Assembly (NCBI GenBank): GCA_036365145.1
Contig: JAEOAD010002183.1
Span: forward strand, 992,001-1,056,000
Source: Orientallactaga sibirica
Taxonomy: Eukaryota; Chordata; Mammalia; Rodentia; Dipodidae
Direction: 5' to 3'
Length of the DNA: 64,000 nucleotides
The notes under the pieces were generated by a model. That model was not told where the DNA came from. It did not search any database and saw only the letters and a program-made list of their open reading frames with translations. Below are positions 21,739 through 33,439 of the stretch, piece by piece. Numbering within the stretch: the stretch's first letter is position 1; every line of letters starts with the position of its first letter. The translations under genes were made by a program, and so were the position numbers.

Positions 21739-23445
21739 TATCTCTCAGATTTCTGGTTAAGATGGCATCTGCCTAACCACACTTCACCTCACAATGAAGG
21801 AAAGACAGGCTCTTTGGGGTTCTTAGGGGTTGTAGATTCTAGTAGACCTCCAGTGGGAGGGCACAGAGGAGCAAAGTAGGTAATCCACTGATTCCCACAT
21901 TCTCAGGTAGCCCACCAGTCCCCCAAACTCCTCAAGCAGCTGTCCCTGCCACCCTACTGGTGGAGATGTGCCAGGAATCCCACCAGCTCCTGGAACCTGA
22001 ACAACACACTTTTAAATAATAAATGGGTAGTGGATGAAAAATATAAAATGAAATTGCAAAATTTCTAGAACTGAATGACAATGTGAACATATCATACCAA
22101 AACTTATGGGACACAATGAAGGCTATCCTTAGGGGAAAATTCATAGCACTAAATGCCTTCATAACAAAGACAGAGAGATCCCAAATCAATAACCTAACCA
22201 TCCACATAAAGGCATTGGAAAAAGAAGAAGAAACCAACCCAAAAAGCTCCAGACAGAAATAAATAATTAAGAGCAGAGAAGAAACTAAAGAATTGGAAAC
22301 TAAGAAAACGATTAAGAAAAATAATGAAACAAAAAAAAGGAATGAGTAAGATTGATAAACCCCTGGCCAATTTGATCAAGTGAAAAAGAGAGATGCTTTA
22401 AATTAACAAAATTAGAAATGAAAAAGGAGAGATCACAACAGACATACGTGAAATTGGGAGAAGCATCAGGACTTATTTCAAAAACCTCTACTCCACAAAA
22501 TTGGATAATATGGAAGAAAGAAAAGAATTCCTGGACACATACCACCTACTAAAGCTAAACTTAGAGCAGATTAATCTCTGAAACAAACCTATCACAGCCA
22601 TCAAAATTGATAAAGTAATCAAAAGCCTCCCCCCAAAGAAGAGTCCAGGACCAGATGGATTCTCAGATGAATTCTATCAACCATTCATGAGAAAACTGAA
22701 ACCAATTTTTCTTAAACTGTGCCACATAATCAGAGAACAGGGAAAGCTCCCCAACTCCTTTTATGAAGCTAGTATCACCCTAGTACCAAAACCAGGCAGA
22801 GATGCAACAAGAAAAGAAAACTAGGCCTATTTTGCTAATGAACATAGACACAAACATCCTGAACAAAATCCTCACAAACCGAATTCAACAACACATAAAA
22901 AGCATTATCCACCTTGATCAAGTAGGCTTTATCCCAGGAACAAAGGGTTGGTTCAACATACGGAAATATGTCAGGGTAATATGGTACATAAATAAGTTTA
23001 AACACAAAAACCACATGATCATTTCAATAGATGCAGAAAAGACCTTTGGCAAAATACAACAGCACTTTATGATCAAAACATTGGAGACAATAGGAATAGA
23101 CAGTTTATATCTCAACATAATAAAGGATATATATAAGGCGCTTAAATCCCAAATAATACTTAATGGGGAGAGACTGAAGGGATTCCCATTGGGACCTGGA
23201 AGAAGAGAGGGGTGTCCACTCTTATCTCTGCTCTTCAACATAGTACTAGAACTTCTAGCTCAAGCAATAAGACAGGAAAAAGAAATAAAAGGGATACAAA
23301 TTGGAAAGGAAGAAGTAAGTTAGCCATATTCAGGATGACATGATTCTATACATAAGTGACCAAAGAACCTCCATCTGAAAACTCGTCAAGGTGATTAATT
23401 CCTTTAACAAAGTAGCAGGATACAAAATCAATGCACAAAAATCCG
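21739..23445 (+). mobile_element. L1 5' end joined to ORF2, internal deletion
   Basis: The left part, from about 21741 (TTCTGGTTAAGATGGCATCT), looks like an L1 5' UTR start with a GATGGC motif near its end. Around 22000 it passes without a break into ORF2 sequence upstream of the reverse transcriptase. ORF1 and the ORF2 endonuclease domain are absent. The reverse transcriptase part follows, with landmarks such as [16 protein letters not shown] and DQVGFIPG readable in changing frames. The sequence ends near 23445 just after the motif region for GYKINAQKS, where a different sequence begins. Confidence 0.75.
22802..23323 (+). pseudogene. L1 ORF2 reverse transcriptase fragment
   Basis: The longest open frame in the window (173 codons). 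It covers the fingers and palm part of L1 reverse transcriptase, with recognisable [65 protein letters not shown] and [16 protein letters not shown]. Substitutions include [10 protein letters not shown], where DAEKAFDKIQ is usual. Just after the stop, indels destroy the region that should hold the catalytic FADD box (about 23324-23350), so no active enzyme can be made. Confidence 0.85.
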
Positions 23446-23469
23446 CCAGGGGAAGAGAATGTGTAAAAG

Positions 23470-24934
23470 AAGGGTGGGGGGTGGGTCAATCAAAATTCAA
23501 GATATTCTGAATAAGACTTATATAAACCTACTTTTGTGAATAATGGCATATCCAGAAGCTATAGATTGTTACTAGAAAATTTTCAGTGCTTGGGATGGGA
23601 TACCTTCCAGTGAGTTGTTGGCCAGGGAGGTCCCTATTGCCTCTAAAACATTACAGGCTATTGCCAAAGCCCTTGGTTCCCTTGAGAAACAGATGGTAAG
23701 ACCCTTTTGCTGAAAACCTCACATGCCTGAGCATCAAGGTCTCTAAGAAATCAAGCTGGTGCTGATCAGAAAACCTTCTCCCTGTATACCAGCCAACTGA
23801 AATCTGGAAAATGATGCACTGCATGCAGCCATATGGGAGACAGAAATCATCAGCAGTGAAAACAGTGGACACCGGAAACCTCAAGTTTGGCCACACAGGA
23901 CGAATGACTGAATGGCTGCAATAGTGGCATGTCTGCTCTTGGGGAAACCAACTGCTCCCTAATTGGATTGAAGGCTCACTCTATGGGAGGGAATAAATGC
24001 CTGGTACTGAAAAAACTAATCAAAAGTCTATGACAGGGGAGGTCATGAGTCTTAGGGGTATAAAATCTGCTCTTGTCTGGCTAAATGTATATATATTATT
24101 CCCACCAAACTGCCCTGAAAGCACGACACTTAATGTTCATATTCATATATTAATGCTATTCTCAATTCTGATTAGAGAAGCTTCTCTTTTCAGATGGTGA
24201 TGACCACTGGGATGACCCAAAAGGCAACACAGTGCTGAGAAGAAGGGACGGAGGAGGGTCCAGCACTGCAACATCTCTATCACACCCTCCAAGGCTCAGG
24301 GTCCTCTCTGTGGGAGGGAATACATAGCTGGTACTGAAAAACCTAAGCAAAAGTCTGGCAGGAGAGGTCATGAGCCTTAGGGGGATAAAGCCTACTCTTA
24401 TCTGGCTAAATGTATATATTATTCCCACCAAAAGGCCCTGAAAGCACTACACTTAATGTTCATATTCACATATTAATGCTATTCTCACTTCTGGTTAGAG
24501 AAGCTTCTCTTTTCAGATGGCGATGACCACTGGGATGACCCAAAAGGCAACATAGTGCTGAGAAGAAGAGATGGAGGAGTGCCCAGCACTGAAACATCTC
24601 TGTCACACCCTCCAAGGCTCAGGGCCCATTGCAGAAGAGGGGGCAGATAGAATGGAAGAGCCAAAGGAAGGGTACGACTCCTTACAATGCAACTGTCTAG
24701 ACAGAAATTGGCCTTGATATCCAAGACCTTGCAGTGCCTAGAAATACCTTCGCAAGACCCTCATAATAGAAGAAAAAGATGATGACATCAAATTAAAAGA
24801 GAGACTAATGGAGAGAGGGAGGGGATATGACGGAGAGTAGAGTTCCAAAGGGGAATGGGGGGAGGGGAGGGAAATATCATGCATTTTTTGTATGTAAGTA
24901 TAAAAGTCATCAATAAAAAAATTAAAAAAAAAAA
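23470..24934 (+). mobile_element. L1 3' UTR (type II) with internal tandem duplication
   Basis: Same order as the 19.7-20.8 kb copy, from CTAGAAAATTTTCAGTGC to the A-rich end CATCAATAAAAAAATTAAAA. A block of about 325 bp is present twice in tandem (about 23980-24303 and 24304-24627); the other copies have it once. The element separates the reverse transcriptase part of an L1 (ending near 23445) from downstream ORF2 sequence (starting about 25201). Confidence 0.75.
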
Positions 24935-24943
24935 CACTCAAGA

Positions 24944-25199
24944 GGGCTGGAGAGATGGCTTAGCGGTTACAACACCTGCCCCCTAAGCCTAAGAACGCTG
25001 GTTCCAATCTCCAGCGGTTCCAATCAGGCCCCACGTTTAGCCAGATGCAAAGTGACACAAGGGCACAATGCCGCACTTGACCACAAGGGGGTGAACACAT
25101 CTGGATTTCATTCGCAGCAGCTGAGAGGCTGCTGGCACGCCCATCTCTATCTGTCTTCCTCTCCCTCTCTCTCTGTCTCTCTCCAAAAAAAATAAAAAA
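24944..25199 (+). mobile_element. B2-like SINE, long form, with target-site duplication
   Basis: GGGCTGGAGAGATGGCTTAG head, then a middle region longer than in the common form (AAAGTGACACAAGGGC and GCACTTGACCACAAGGGG), CAGCTGAGAGGCTGCTGG, a TC stretch and an A-rich tail. ACACTCAAGA flanks it exactly (24934-24943 and 25200-25209). Confidence 0.94.
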
Positions 25200-25419
25200 A
25201 CACTCAAGAAAGAAATTGCGGAGGTCTTGAGAAAATGGAAAGACCTCCTGTACTCCTGGATAGGCAGAATTAACATTGTGAAAAGGACAATCTTACCAAA
25301 AGCAATATGCACATTCAGTGAAATACCAATAAAAAATCCCAATATTTTTCTTCACAGAGATTGAAAAAATGATTTCAAAATTCATATGGCAGAAGGCCTT
25401 AGATATCCACGCATATCCT

Positions 25420-25469
<50 letters not shown>

Positions 25470-28105
25470 ACCTCTGGAGGCATCACCATAGCTGATCTAA
25501 AGCTATATTACAAATTCATAGTAACAAAAACAAGATGGTATTGTCAAAAAACAGGATCATAGACCAATGGAACAGAATAGAGTACCCAGACTTTGGGTCA
25601 AGGAACTATAGCTGTTTGATATTCGACAAAGGCCCTAACAATGTAGACTGGAAAAATGATAGCATCTTCAACAAATGCTGCCGGACAAACTGGATAACCA
25701 TATGCAGGAAAATGAAACTAGATGCACACATCTAGCCATGCAGAAAAATCAAGTCCAAACAGATGAAAAACCTCAATATAAGACCCAAAACTCTGCTATT
25801 ACTGGAAGAAAAAATAGGAGCAACTTTCCACAATATAGGAGTGTGAAAATACTTCCTGAACAAAACCCCAGTAGCTCAAGAAATTAAATATTCACTCAAT
25901 CAGTGGGAGCTCATGAAGCTGAAAAGTTTTTCCACAGACAAACATGCAATAAGCAGAGCCAATAGATTACCCACAAAATGGGAGAAAAAATTTTCCAGGC
26001 TATACAACTGATAAAGGCCTAATTTCTAGAATCTACAAAGAACTCAAAACCTAAACAATAAAACAATCAAACAACCCACTCACAAAATGTAGCAAAGAAC
26101 TGAATAGGGAGTTCCCAGAAGAAATACAAATGGCAAACACACACTTAAGAAAATGCTCAACATCTGTAACCATCAGGTAAATGCAAATTAAAACTACTAT
26201 GAGATTCTACCTTACCCCAGTAAGGATAGCAAACATTAGGAAATCAAATGAAAACAAATGCTGGTGAGAATGTGGAGAAATAGGAACCCTTATTCACTGT
26301 TTGTGGGAATTCAAGCTGCTACAACCATTATGGAAAGCAATATGGAGACTCCTTAAAAGGTTGAAAATAAAGTTACCAACAGACAAGTTATTCCCTTATT
26401 GGGCATTTACCCTAAAAGCTCCATGCCTCAGTTCAGAGAGATTTGCTCAACCATGTTTCTAGCTGCTCAATTCATAATAGCTAAGAACTGCAGTCAACCC
26501 GGATGCCCATCATTAGACGAATGAATAACCAAGATGTGGTATATCTACACGATAGAATTTTACATAGCAGTAAAGAAAAATGACACAATGAAATTTGGAG
26601 AAAATTGATCAATCTTGGAATAGATCATTCTCAGTGAAATCACCTAATCACAAAAAGACAATCATTCCATGGTCTCACTCATCTGTGGCTCCTAACCTGA
26701 ATCTGCCCGAGATGCTGACACACCTAATAGGCATCTTAAGGACCAGACATAGGGAGGGTGGGATGGGATGGGAGAGTAAGAGTGGGGGCACAAAACTGGA
26801 CCCAAATGGAACTGGTACCATAAAATCCTATATCCTGAAAGACAGACTAAAAGTTTGAACCTTCATTAGGTCCTTAAAAGGAACACATGAATCAAAGAGG
26901 GTATGATGAAGAATAACCTTAATCTTTTCTTGTTTCTCTCTCTCTCTTTTCTCTCTTTCTCTTTTATATTACTTATCTGTTTCTTCCTTCTTTTCCTTTG
27001 GTGTCGGCCTATAACTTCCAGTACCAGGATGCAGTTAACATCTACAACTAGCTGTTGATCAAAGAGACCTACAAGGTTTCCCATAAGAAGACAAACTTCT
27101 GTCCAAGCACTGATTACCCACCAAAAGTTAACAGTAAGACCCTACTTCCAAAGACACCGTATGTTCTTCATACAGAACATGGAGTAACTTGGCTGGAATC
27201 TGGAAGAGGGTTAGTCCCCAGACAGTTAGCTTTTCTAGTGCCAGAAGGTGCTACATGAGTGACTGGGGGAAAGTGACCAACAACTGTCCAAGCAACACAT
27301 GATATAAGCTTCTCAGCAGCAAACAACCTGACACGATGCTCACACAAGGGCAATAGTGGCACACAGCCATGAAGGGTAACCAACAGCTCTTGATTTGGCT
27401 AACTGATCCACTGAGTGGAATACAACCCATAACTGGAACTGAGAAACAAGTCAGAATCATATCCAAAAAATGAGTTCACTCTCCAATATCAAGCTCCCAC
27501 CAATCTTGGGCTACAAGAGGGCCTACACCCATTAAATTCTCTCTAAACTAATAAAGGGTATCCCATTTATCTGAAACTGACTTCACTCTCCATTGGAGAA
27601 TTTGCTTCTCTTTTTAAGATTGATACAGAACTTATCACGCTTCACAAGGGCCCCAGGTGAAACCATAGAGTAATTGGGGAAATGAGCAAGAGTGCTGCAT
27701 TCTAGGTGAACCTTGTACCAGCACAGGGGTGAAGGAGATAGATGCAAAGAACACTCAACTCCTGCCAAACCAGAGATCTAGAGACACAGAGGCTCCCAAG
27801 ACATCATTACTGAAGCAGACCTAAAACAAACCCAATATGGCTCAGGGAAATTTGTGGAAGAGGGTGGAAAGGTTGTTAGAGCCACAAGTTGGAACATTGT
27901 GTACAGTGACATTGCCTCTTCCCCATAACTGATTGCTACCCCCACAATGTACAATCCACAATCCAGATGGGGATAACTGACATCTCCAATGAGAAGGGTC
28001 CCTTCAGAGGGGGGAGAAGAGGGAGGAGGATAAGAATGGTAACAACATGTGCTGTTTACACACTGAGTATGTATATAACTAATAAAGAAAAAATTTAAAA
28101 AGTAT
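25200..28105 (+). mobile_element. L1 ORF2 3' half with type I 3' UTR
   Basis: ORF2 resumes at AAAGAAATTGCGGAGGTCTT (region KKEI..LRKWKDLL). It passes through landmarks such as SWIGRINIV, DQWNRIE, SIFNKC and the final WYIYTMEFY-like region near 26540, broken by stops and indels. About 26640-28105 is a long 3' UTR: a CT-rich stretch (26927-26990), then blocks different in detail from the type II 3' UTRs, ending in TAACTAATAAAGAAAAAATT. The ORF2 part expected between this piece and the one ending at 23445 (about 50 codons) is missing. Confidence 0.8.
25424..25468 (+). repeat. Poly(A) tract of 45 inside L1 ORF2
   Basis: Perfect A run between GCATATCCTCAGC and CACCTCTGGAGGCATC. Related L1s have a short A run here, so this is an in-place expansion, not an insertion tail. 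Confidence 0.9.
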
Positions 28106-28149
28106 ATCTATCATCTCTCTGAATATATCCATGCTCTGGGACTCAGTGA

Positions 28150-30413
28150 GCCTCATAACTTTGCCATGCCAGACTGATATAATACTGTTTCCAACAGAAA
28201 AGAACACCTCAATAGTGATTTCCATTCTCCCTACCTTCCCTATTTCCCATCCCTGGGATATCTGCCCAAGAAGAGCACTATAGTGTAAATATTCCCTCTG
28301 CCAATGTGATATTAAGAAAGCAGGCCTTTAAGAGTTGACTGGACCTTGAGGACCCCTTCTTCCTTCCTTCTTCCTGGGATTAAGGTCCTTAGATGAGAAG
28401 CTTCATGCTGTACTCGGTAGCTTGCTTTCTGGTTCCACCACATTATGACACACCATTCTTCCCCTCTAAAGGAACCAGCTTGGAAGTAGAAAGAAGCCCT
28501 CACCAGAAAATGAAACCTGTGCTTCCTTGATCTTGGAATTCTCAGACTCCAGAAAGATGAGAAAATAACTGCTAGTCTTCATAATCTCTTCACTTTTAAC
28601 TGGCCACTCAACTGGACACATCATGTGGACTAAAGATGTCACTACACAAAACAGCTTAAAATGTGGCAGTGGAAGTGGCTTTGAATGTGGGGAAAGAATA
28701 GGGGCTGGGAGGGTTTTGGAGTGAATACTGGGAAAGGCCTGCAGCACCATGAGTGAGGCATTTGAAATGATTCTGGTGAGGGTACAAAAGACAAGAGCTG
28801 TAAGTGACCTTTTAATGATTACCCAACTGGCTGTCATGATAACACTCATGAAAATGTGGATGACAAAGACTATTCTGATGACGTCTCAAATGGAAACAAG
28901 GAATGAGGTATGAAAACTGCAGGTTCAGGAAGGATTACAAAATAGTAAAGAACTTGGCAGAATTGTGTCCTGTCCTAGGATATGTAACAAAGCAAAATTT
29001 AAGGGCAATGAGCTTGGATATATTTTGAATAAAACCTTAAATAACAAAGCATTCAAGGTGTTAGCAGTGATAGGAGACAGACACTGGCAAGGCAGCTTAG
29101 GGGTGATGGACCCAAAAGTGTATCGTCTTCTCCTGGCTAAGTGCAGGAATTGTCCTTGGGCCTGTAGGGGAAAATATCGGTCATCACACTTTACTTCAGG
29201 TCAGAAATGTCAGAAGGATCTGGCCTTTCCTTATCTCTGGCCCCCTTAAGGAGTCTTTCCACTCCCTTCATAGAGAATTCAAAAATTCTTGACCCAAGAC
29301 TCCTGGCATCAGGAAGAAAATGATTAAACCAGCCACCTAATTGTGGTCTTCCTCAAGTACACACTTCCCATAAACAAAACAAAACAAAACAAAACAAAAC
29401 AAAACAAAACAAAACAAAACAAAACAAAACAAAACACAGATCCGAGTCTCAACATGGGCTTCTTACACCCTCTCTTGACTCTGGGTAAGAGTTTTGACTT
29501 CTTTCATGGGGCTTCTAAAACTCCCTCTTGTTTCCCTGGAAAAGAGCTCCACCTCGCTTCCATCTCCTACATTCTAGGTTTAAGACCCAGTTCTCTTCTC
29601 CCTCCTCAAGCTTTGAGTTATAACAAAATCTTTCTGAACCTTAGTGTATGGTCTGTGGATTTCATTCTTTAAGTTCATAGGACAAGGATCTTGGAACACT
29701 CAAATTATTGGTACATTGTCCTATAGGGTATTCTTGTATGAACACCTTCTCTTACACATGAGAAAGAAAAAAAAAATAGTTTGAGAATGGATTTTATAAT
29801 AATAAGACAGGCAGAACTTTAAAAATTGTTAAATTTTTAGCCTGGCCATGTTATATTTCAGAGAGAATACTAAGGGTGGGGCCAAGTGAACTTTTGATAA
29901 AGTGTGAATAGACTGCAGCCTGGTCTGCTCATTCAGACAATGGGAGAATGGGAGACCTCAAAGGCATTTCAGATATTTTCAGGCTGTGAACCCAACACAA
30001 GCCTAACTTTTGTGTTTGAATAGTGCCTTGAGTCTCACCCACATCTGATTTAGATGAGACTCTGGGCTATAAATTTTGAGTGGATTTTGGAAAAAAAATA
30101 TAACTCTGGGATGGAATGAATGTAGTGCATATGGGAGAGGGACAAGAATTTTATAAAGTCCATAAGCTCCTCCCTCATGAAAATGCCCAGGTAAAAAGAG
30201 GTAATTTCTGCTTCTTCCTTCTATTATGTGAGGACACAGAATTCCCTGCCTTCAGAACAACTACCTTGGAAGCAAAGCAGCTCTTACAGACAGCTGGACT
30301 CACTAGCACTTTGAACTTAGGCTTTCCTAACTCCAGAACTAGGAGAAAAAAAATTCCATTTTGTATAAATTACCTAGTCTGTTATTTTATTATAACATCC
30401 CAAATGGACTAAG
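28150..30413 (+). mobile_element. Ancient MaLR element (MST/MLT1-like)
   Basis: A 5' LTR part (about 28150-28618) ends with AGAAGCCCTCACCAGAAAAT, CTTCCTTGATCTTGGAATTC and CAGACTCCAGAAAGATGAGA, the classical 3' portion of MST/MLT1 LTRs. The internal region contains GGTTCAGGAAGGATTACAAA and GAACTTGGCAGAATTGTGTC, as in MaLR internal sequences. A second LTR end (about 30165-30413) has CTCCAGAACTAGGAG, ATAAATTACCTAGTCTG and CCCAAATGGACTAAGACA. Divergence is high and no coding capacity is visible. It carries an (AAAAC)n expansion. The outer left edge is uncertain. Confidence 0.65.
29371..29437 (+). repeat. (AAAAC)n microsatellite
   Basis: About 13 perfect units in tandem inside the ancient MaLR internal region. 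Confidence 0.96.
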
Positions 30414-30671
30414 ACAGAGAGCAAACTCACAGAAGAGGTGCAGCCATCTTCCCTTCTCATGCATCTTTTTCCCTTTCACTGAGTTCTGAAAGCCTAGTGA
30501 CTCTTCTCTGCATTACCTCTACCTCACATCATCACATTGTATACCATTACATACTTGCAGCACACTTTCTTTGTAGTTCATCCTAAAAAAACCAAAAGTT
30601 TTGTCATTCTTTCAGACTAGTCTACAATGGTGATCACTATGGAAATGAAAATAAATGCATAAATAACTTTT

Positions 30672-30692
30672 CTTAGAGAGAGAGAGACAGGT

Positions 30693-30746
<54 letters not shown>

Positions 30747-30922
30747 GGCATGCCAACAACCTCTCAGCTGCTGTGAACAAACTCCAGATGCGTGCACCCC
30801 CTTGTGGGCAAGTATGGCATTGTGCCCTTGTGTCACTTTTTGCGGCGGGCTGAATGTGGGACCTGGAGATTGGAACCGGCATTCTTAGGCTTGACAGGCA
30901 TGCACCTTAACTGCCAAGCTAT
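30672..30922 (-). mobile_element. B2-like SINE, long form, antisense, with (GA)n
   Basis: (GA)n at about 30700-30742 is the complement of the TC stretch. It is followed by CAACCTCTCAGCTGCTGTGA, the long-form block CTTGTGGGCAAGTATGGC and a truncated head complement CCTTAACTGCCAAGCTATT. Confidence 0.88.
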
Positions 30923-31440
30923 TATGTGCATCACTACTAAACAACCTACAAGAGCACATTATTTCTCAAAGAACAGACCTAAGTTCCTTGCCAGCAATGT
31001 CTATTCCTATCATCTCCAAACATAAGATAAAATATTTCTAATCTAAGCCCCTGAATCAAATAGAAACAGTTTACCATTATAGAGCAGTGAATTTCAAATA
31101 GGGGTACACTGGAGTCATCTGTCTCTACTAGATTATCTCCCTCTCATTCCCACAGAACCCCTTCTTTCCAGCTAGTCCTCCTACTTTCAGCTCTTTTTTG
31201 AAAATAAAATGTGACCCTCTGAGTTTAATTATGGTTGTTCCCATAAGCTCACCACATGCTTTTAACTAAATTTCCCACAGGAAACTGAAATGAACATCAC
31301 ATGATTAGAACTACTGCTGTCTCTCCTCTTCCTCCAGGTATATCTGACCCACTTGGCAGACACGCCATATCCTTTTAACTGAATCACAAGGACAGACCAT
31401 GTCATGCCTTATCTAGTTTCTCATTGTAGGATGAAAACAT
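30923..31440. other. Single-copy DNA, no gene seen
   Basis: No repeat family or exon recognised. Confidence 0.4.
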
Positions 31441-31442
31441 TT

Positions 31443-31775
31443 TAACTTGGGGTTGAGGAAATGGCTGAATGGATAAACGCTCTTGCCATGCAAGTGTAAA
31501 TACCACACGAAGCCAGACAGTGTGGTAGTCTTCTGTAATCCCAGCATATCTGAAGTGAGAAGGGGAGCAGAGACAGGACAATCTCCCAGAAGTTCCCAGG
31601 CCAGTTAGCCTGAAACACACAGAGGTGAACAACAGTGAGAGCTTACCTCAAACAAGGTGCAAGGAGTGGACCAGCCCCCACAGTTGTTCTCTGATCTCCA
31701 CTTGCATGTCATAGCATGTATGCTCCTGCACTCACACATAAAAACTGGCACACAAATACACACACACACCAAAAA
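31443..31775 (+). mobile_element. B4-like composite SINE
   Basis: An ID-like head (GGGGTTGAGGAAATGGCTGA, CTCTTGCCATGCAAGTG) is followed by a B1-like part (GCCAGACAGTGTGGTAG, CTGTAATCCCAGCATA) and a CACACAAATACACACACACAC tail region. This is the head-to-tail order of B4/RSINE elements. Confidence 0.6.
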
Positions 31776-33087
31776 TTAACTAGAAGAGGCATTTTAGTAT
31801 TTCTAAATAGGTTCAAGAGCACGTAGCCATCAGGTATGCACTGTTTGAATTCTGCAGTTGGATTAATGAAATTGACATTGTAGAATTAGAAAAACAAAAT
31901 CTGGAAAGACTGGGACCATTTTTCTTGTGTCCTGGATGTTTGAGCTGATAGGTTGGGGTGTGGATTTAGGAAGAGTTGTGCATGCCAGCTTCCACAGTTC
32001 TGACCATTCTCTACAGTCTCTCTCAGGTAAACCACTGCTTGACCAATGTAAGACGTCTATATATGCAATATGTTATACAACTTGACCATCATAAACTGCT
32101 GCAGTAATATCCCAAAGCCAAATGAGTTTTCCTACATTATTAATCAACAGACAATGACAGAATTATTACTTGAGATCCCAAAATTAGACACAAGGCTTCT
32201 GACTCATAAGCAAGCTTTGATTCTCCTCTCTTCTGACTTGATCATTTAAAAGATTCATGCTAAACAAATGTTAAATGTGCAAGGAGGATTTCCATTTGGC
32301 ATTTTCTTTATTGTTCCCAATCAAAAGGAGCTACCCCACTTCACACCATTAGACATGATGATTTTTACTCTTGTTTTTTATTCCTCCTTTACTGGACTCT
32401 AATCCGTCACAGAATCATAGACAAACCAACAGAATTTTAGGCTGTGTTTTCCTTCAACCATAAGGAATTTCAGTTCCTCATAGGTCAGGCCTCTTTTCAA
32501 AACCAAGCCTGTGTACAGGCAGTTACTCATGTTTGGAAAACTCTTCTGCCTTTCATCTTCATGGGGAACTCTAAGCCATTCATTGCTTGTCTGCATGATT
32601 CTATATCACATTTACACTCTTGGCCCCTCTACCCCACTCTCTTAACTAAGGGCTAGGTCCAGTGACAGAATTAGAATATTGCCAACGTAGTGGTGGGAAG
32701 TAGCCTCTGCATTTCCTCTTTCTCTGCTGATATGAGCTGCCATGTTTTGAATTATCTTATGGAGAGCCTTGGAAAGGAATCAATGGAAGTTTCTAGACCA
32801 ATATCCAGTTGTCCCACTTGTGGAAGGTCGGGAAGTAGGTAGCTGGTGAAAGCCATGTTAGATTCCTATAATAAATTTATGTGTCAACTTCATTAGGCCA
32901 CAGTACCCAGATATTTAGACAAGTATCTCTAGATATTGTTTTGAAGGTTTTTTTAAAAATTAAAATAATACTGAAATCAGTAGACACTAAATTGTTTTCC
33001 ATAATGTCGGTAGGCCAACAGAAAAGGAAATATTACTTGCACACTCAAGCTGCAATAGTATCTCTTTCCTGAGCTCCAGCTGACTGG
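31776..33087. other. Mostly single-copy DNA, possible L2 relic
   Basis: No exon recognised. Around 32500-32610, TTTGGAAAACTCTTCTGCCT and the sequence after it loosely resemble the 3' portion of an L2 LINE. I do not call it firmly. Confidence 0.3.
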
Positions 33088-33092
33088 CTTGC

Positions 33093-33439
33093 TGTAGAAG
33101 ACAGCTTCAGGTTCACTGAGATGAACTTCTACACCAGACAGTTATGGAGGAAGGGGTATTTAGTGAAACTTACAGATCCAGGGGAAGTTCCATAATGGTA
33201 GAATAAGCTGGACCTGCTTTCACAGGTCCAAGTAGAGACAGAGAAGCCCTAAGCCAAAAGCCACATAGCACACTTCAGGAATTCAAGGTGCTTTTCATAT
33301 CTTTATATTCGAATCTCAAACCCACTATCACACCTTAACATCTGCCCAGTGAAACTGCCTCCAGCCAGGTGGCTGCAGATGAAAAGTAAAAACTAATAAA
33401 ATGGTGAAAATATTGGGGCCATCTATTCAAACTACCACA
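33093..33439 (-). repeat. LTR of copy B (3' LTR in sense orientation)
   Basis: Starts TGTAGAAGACAGCTTCAGG and ends CAAACTACCACA. Shorter than the copy A LTR through small deletions. Confidence 0.88.

Noticed and set aside
21715..28140. Target-site duplication of the L1 complex (CTATCTCTCAGA-like on the left, CATCTCTCTGA-like on the right)
   Set aside because: The match is imperfect and the edges of the L1 units are uncertain, so I do not rely on it to decide how many insertions there were.
29343..29672. A 109-codon ORF with a Lys/Gln/Asn/Thr repeat
   Set aside because: It reads through the (AAAAC)n microsatellite inside an ancient LTR-element interior.
30116..30412. A 98-codon ORF considered as a small gene
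   Set aside because: It lies in the 3' LTR end of an ancient MST/MLT1-like element, and its last codons coincide with the LTR end sequence.
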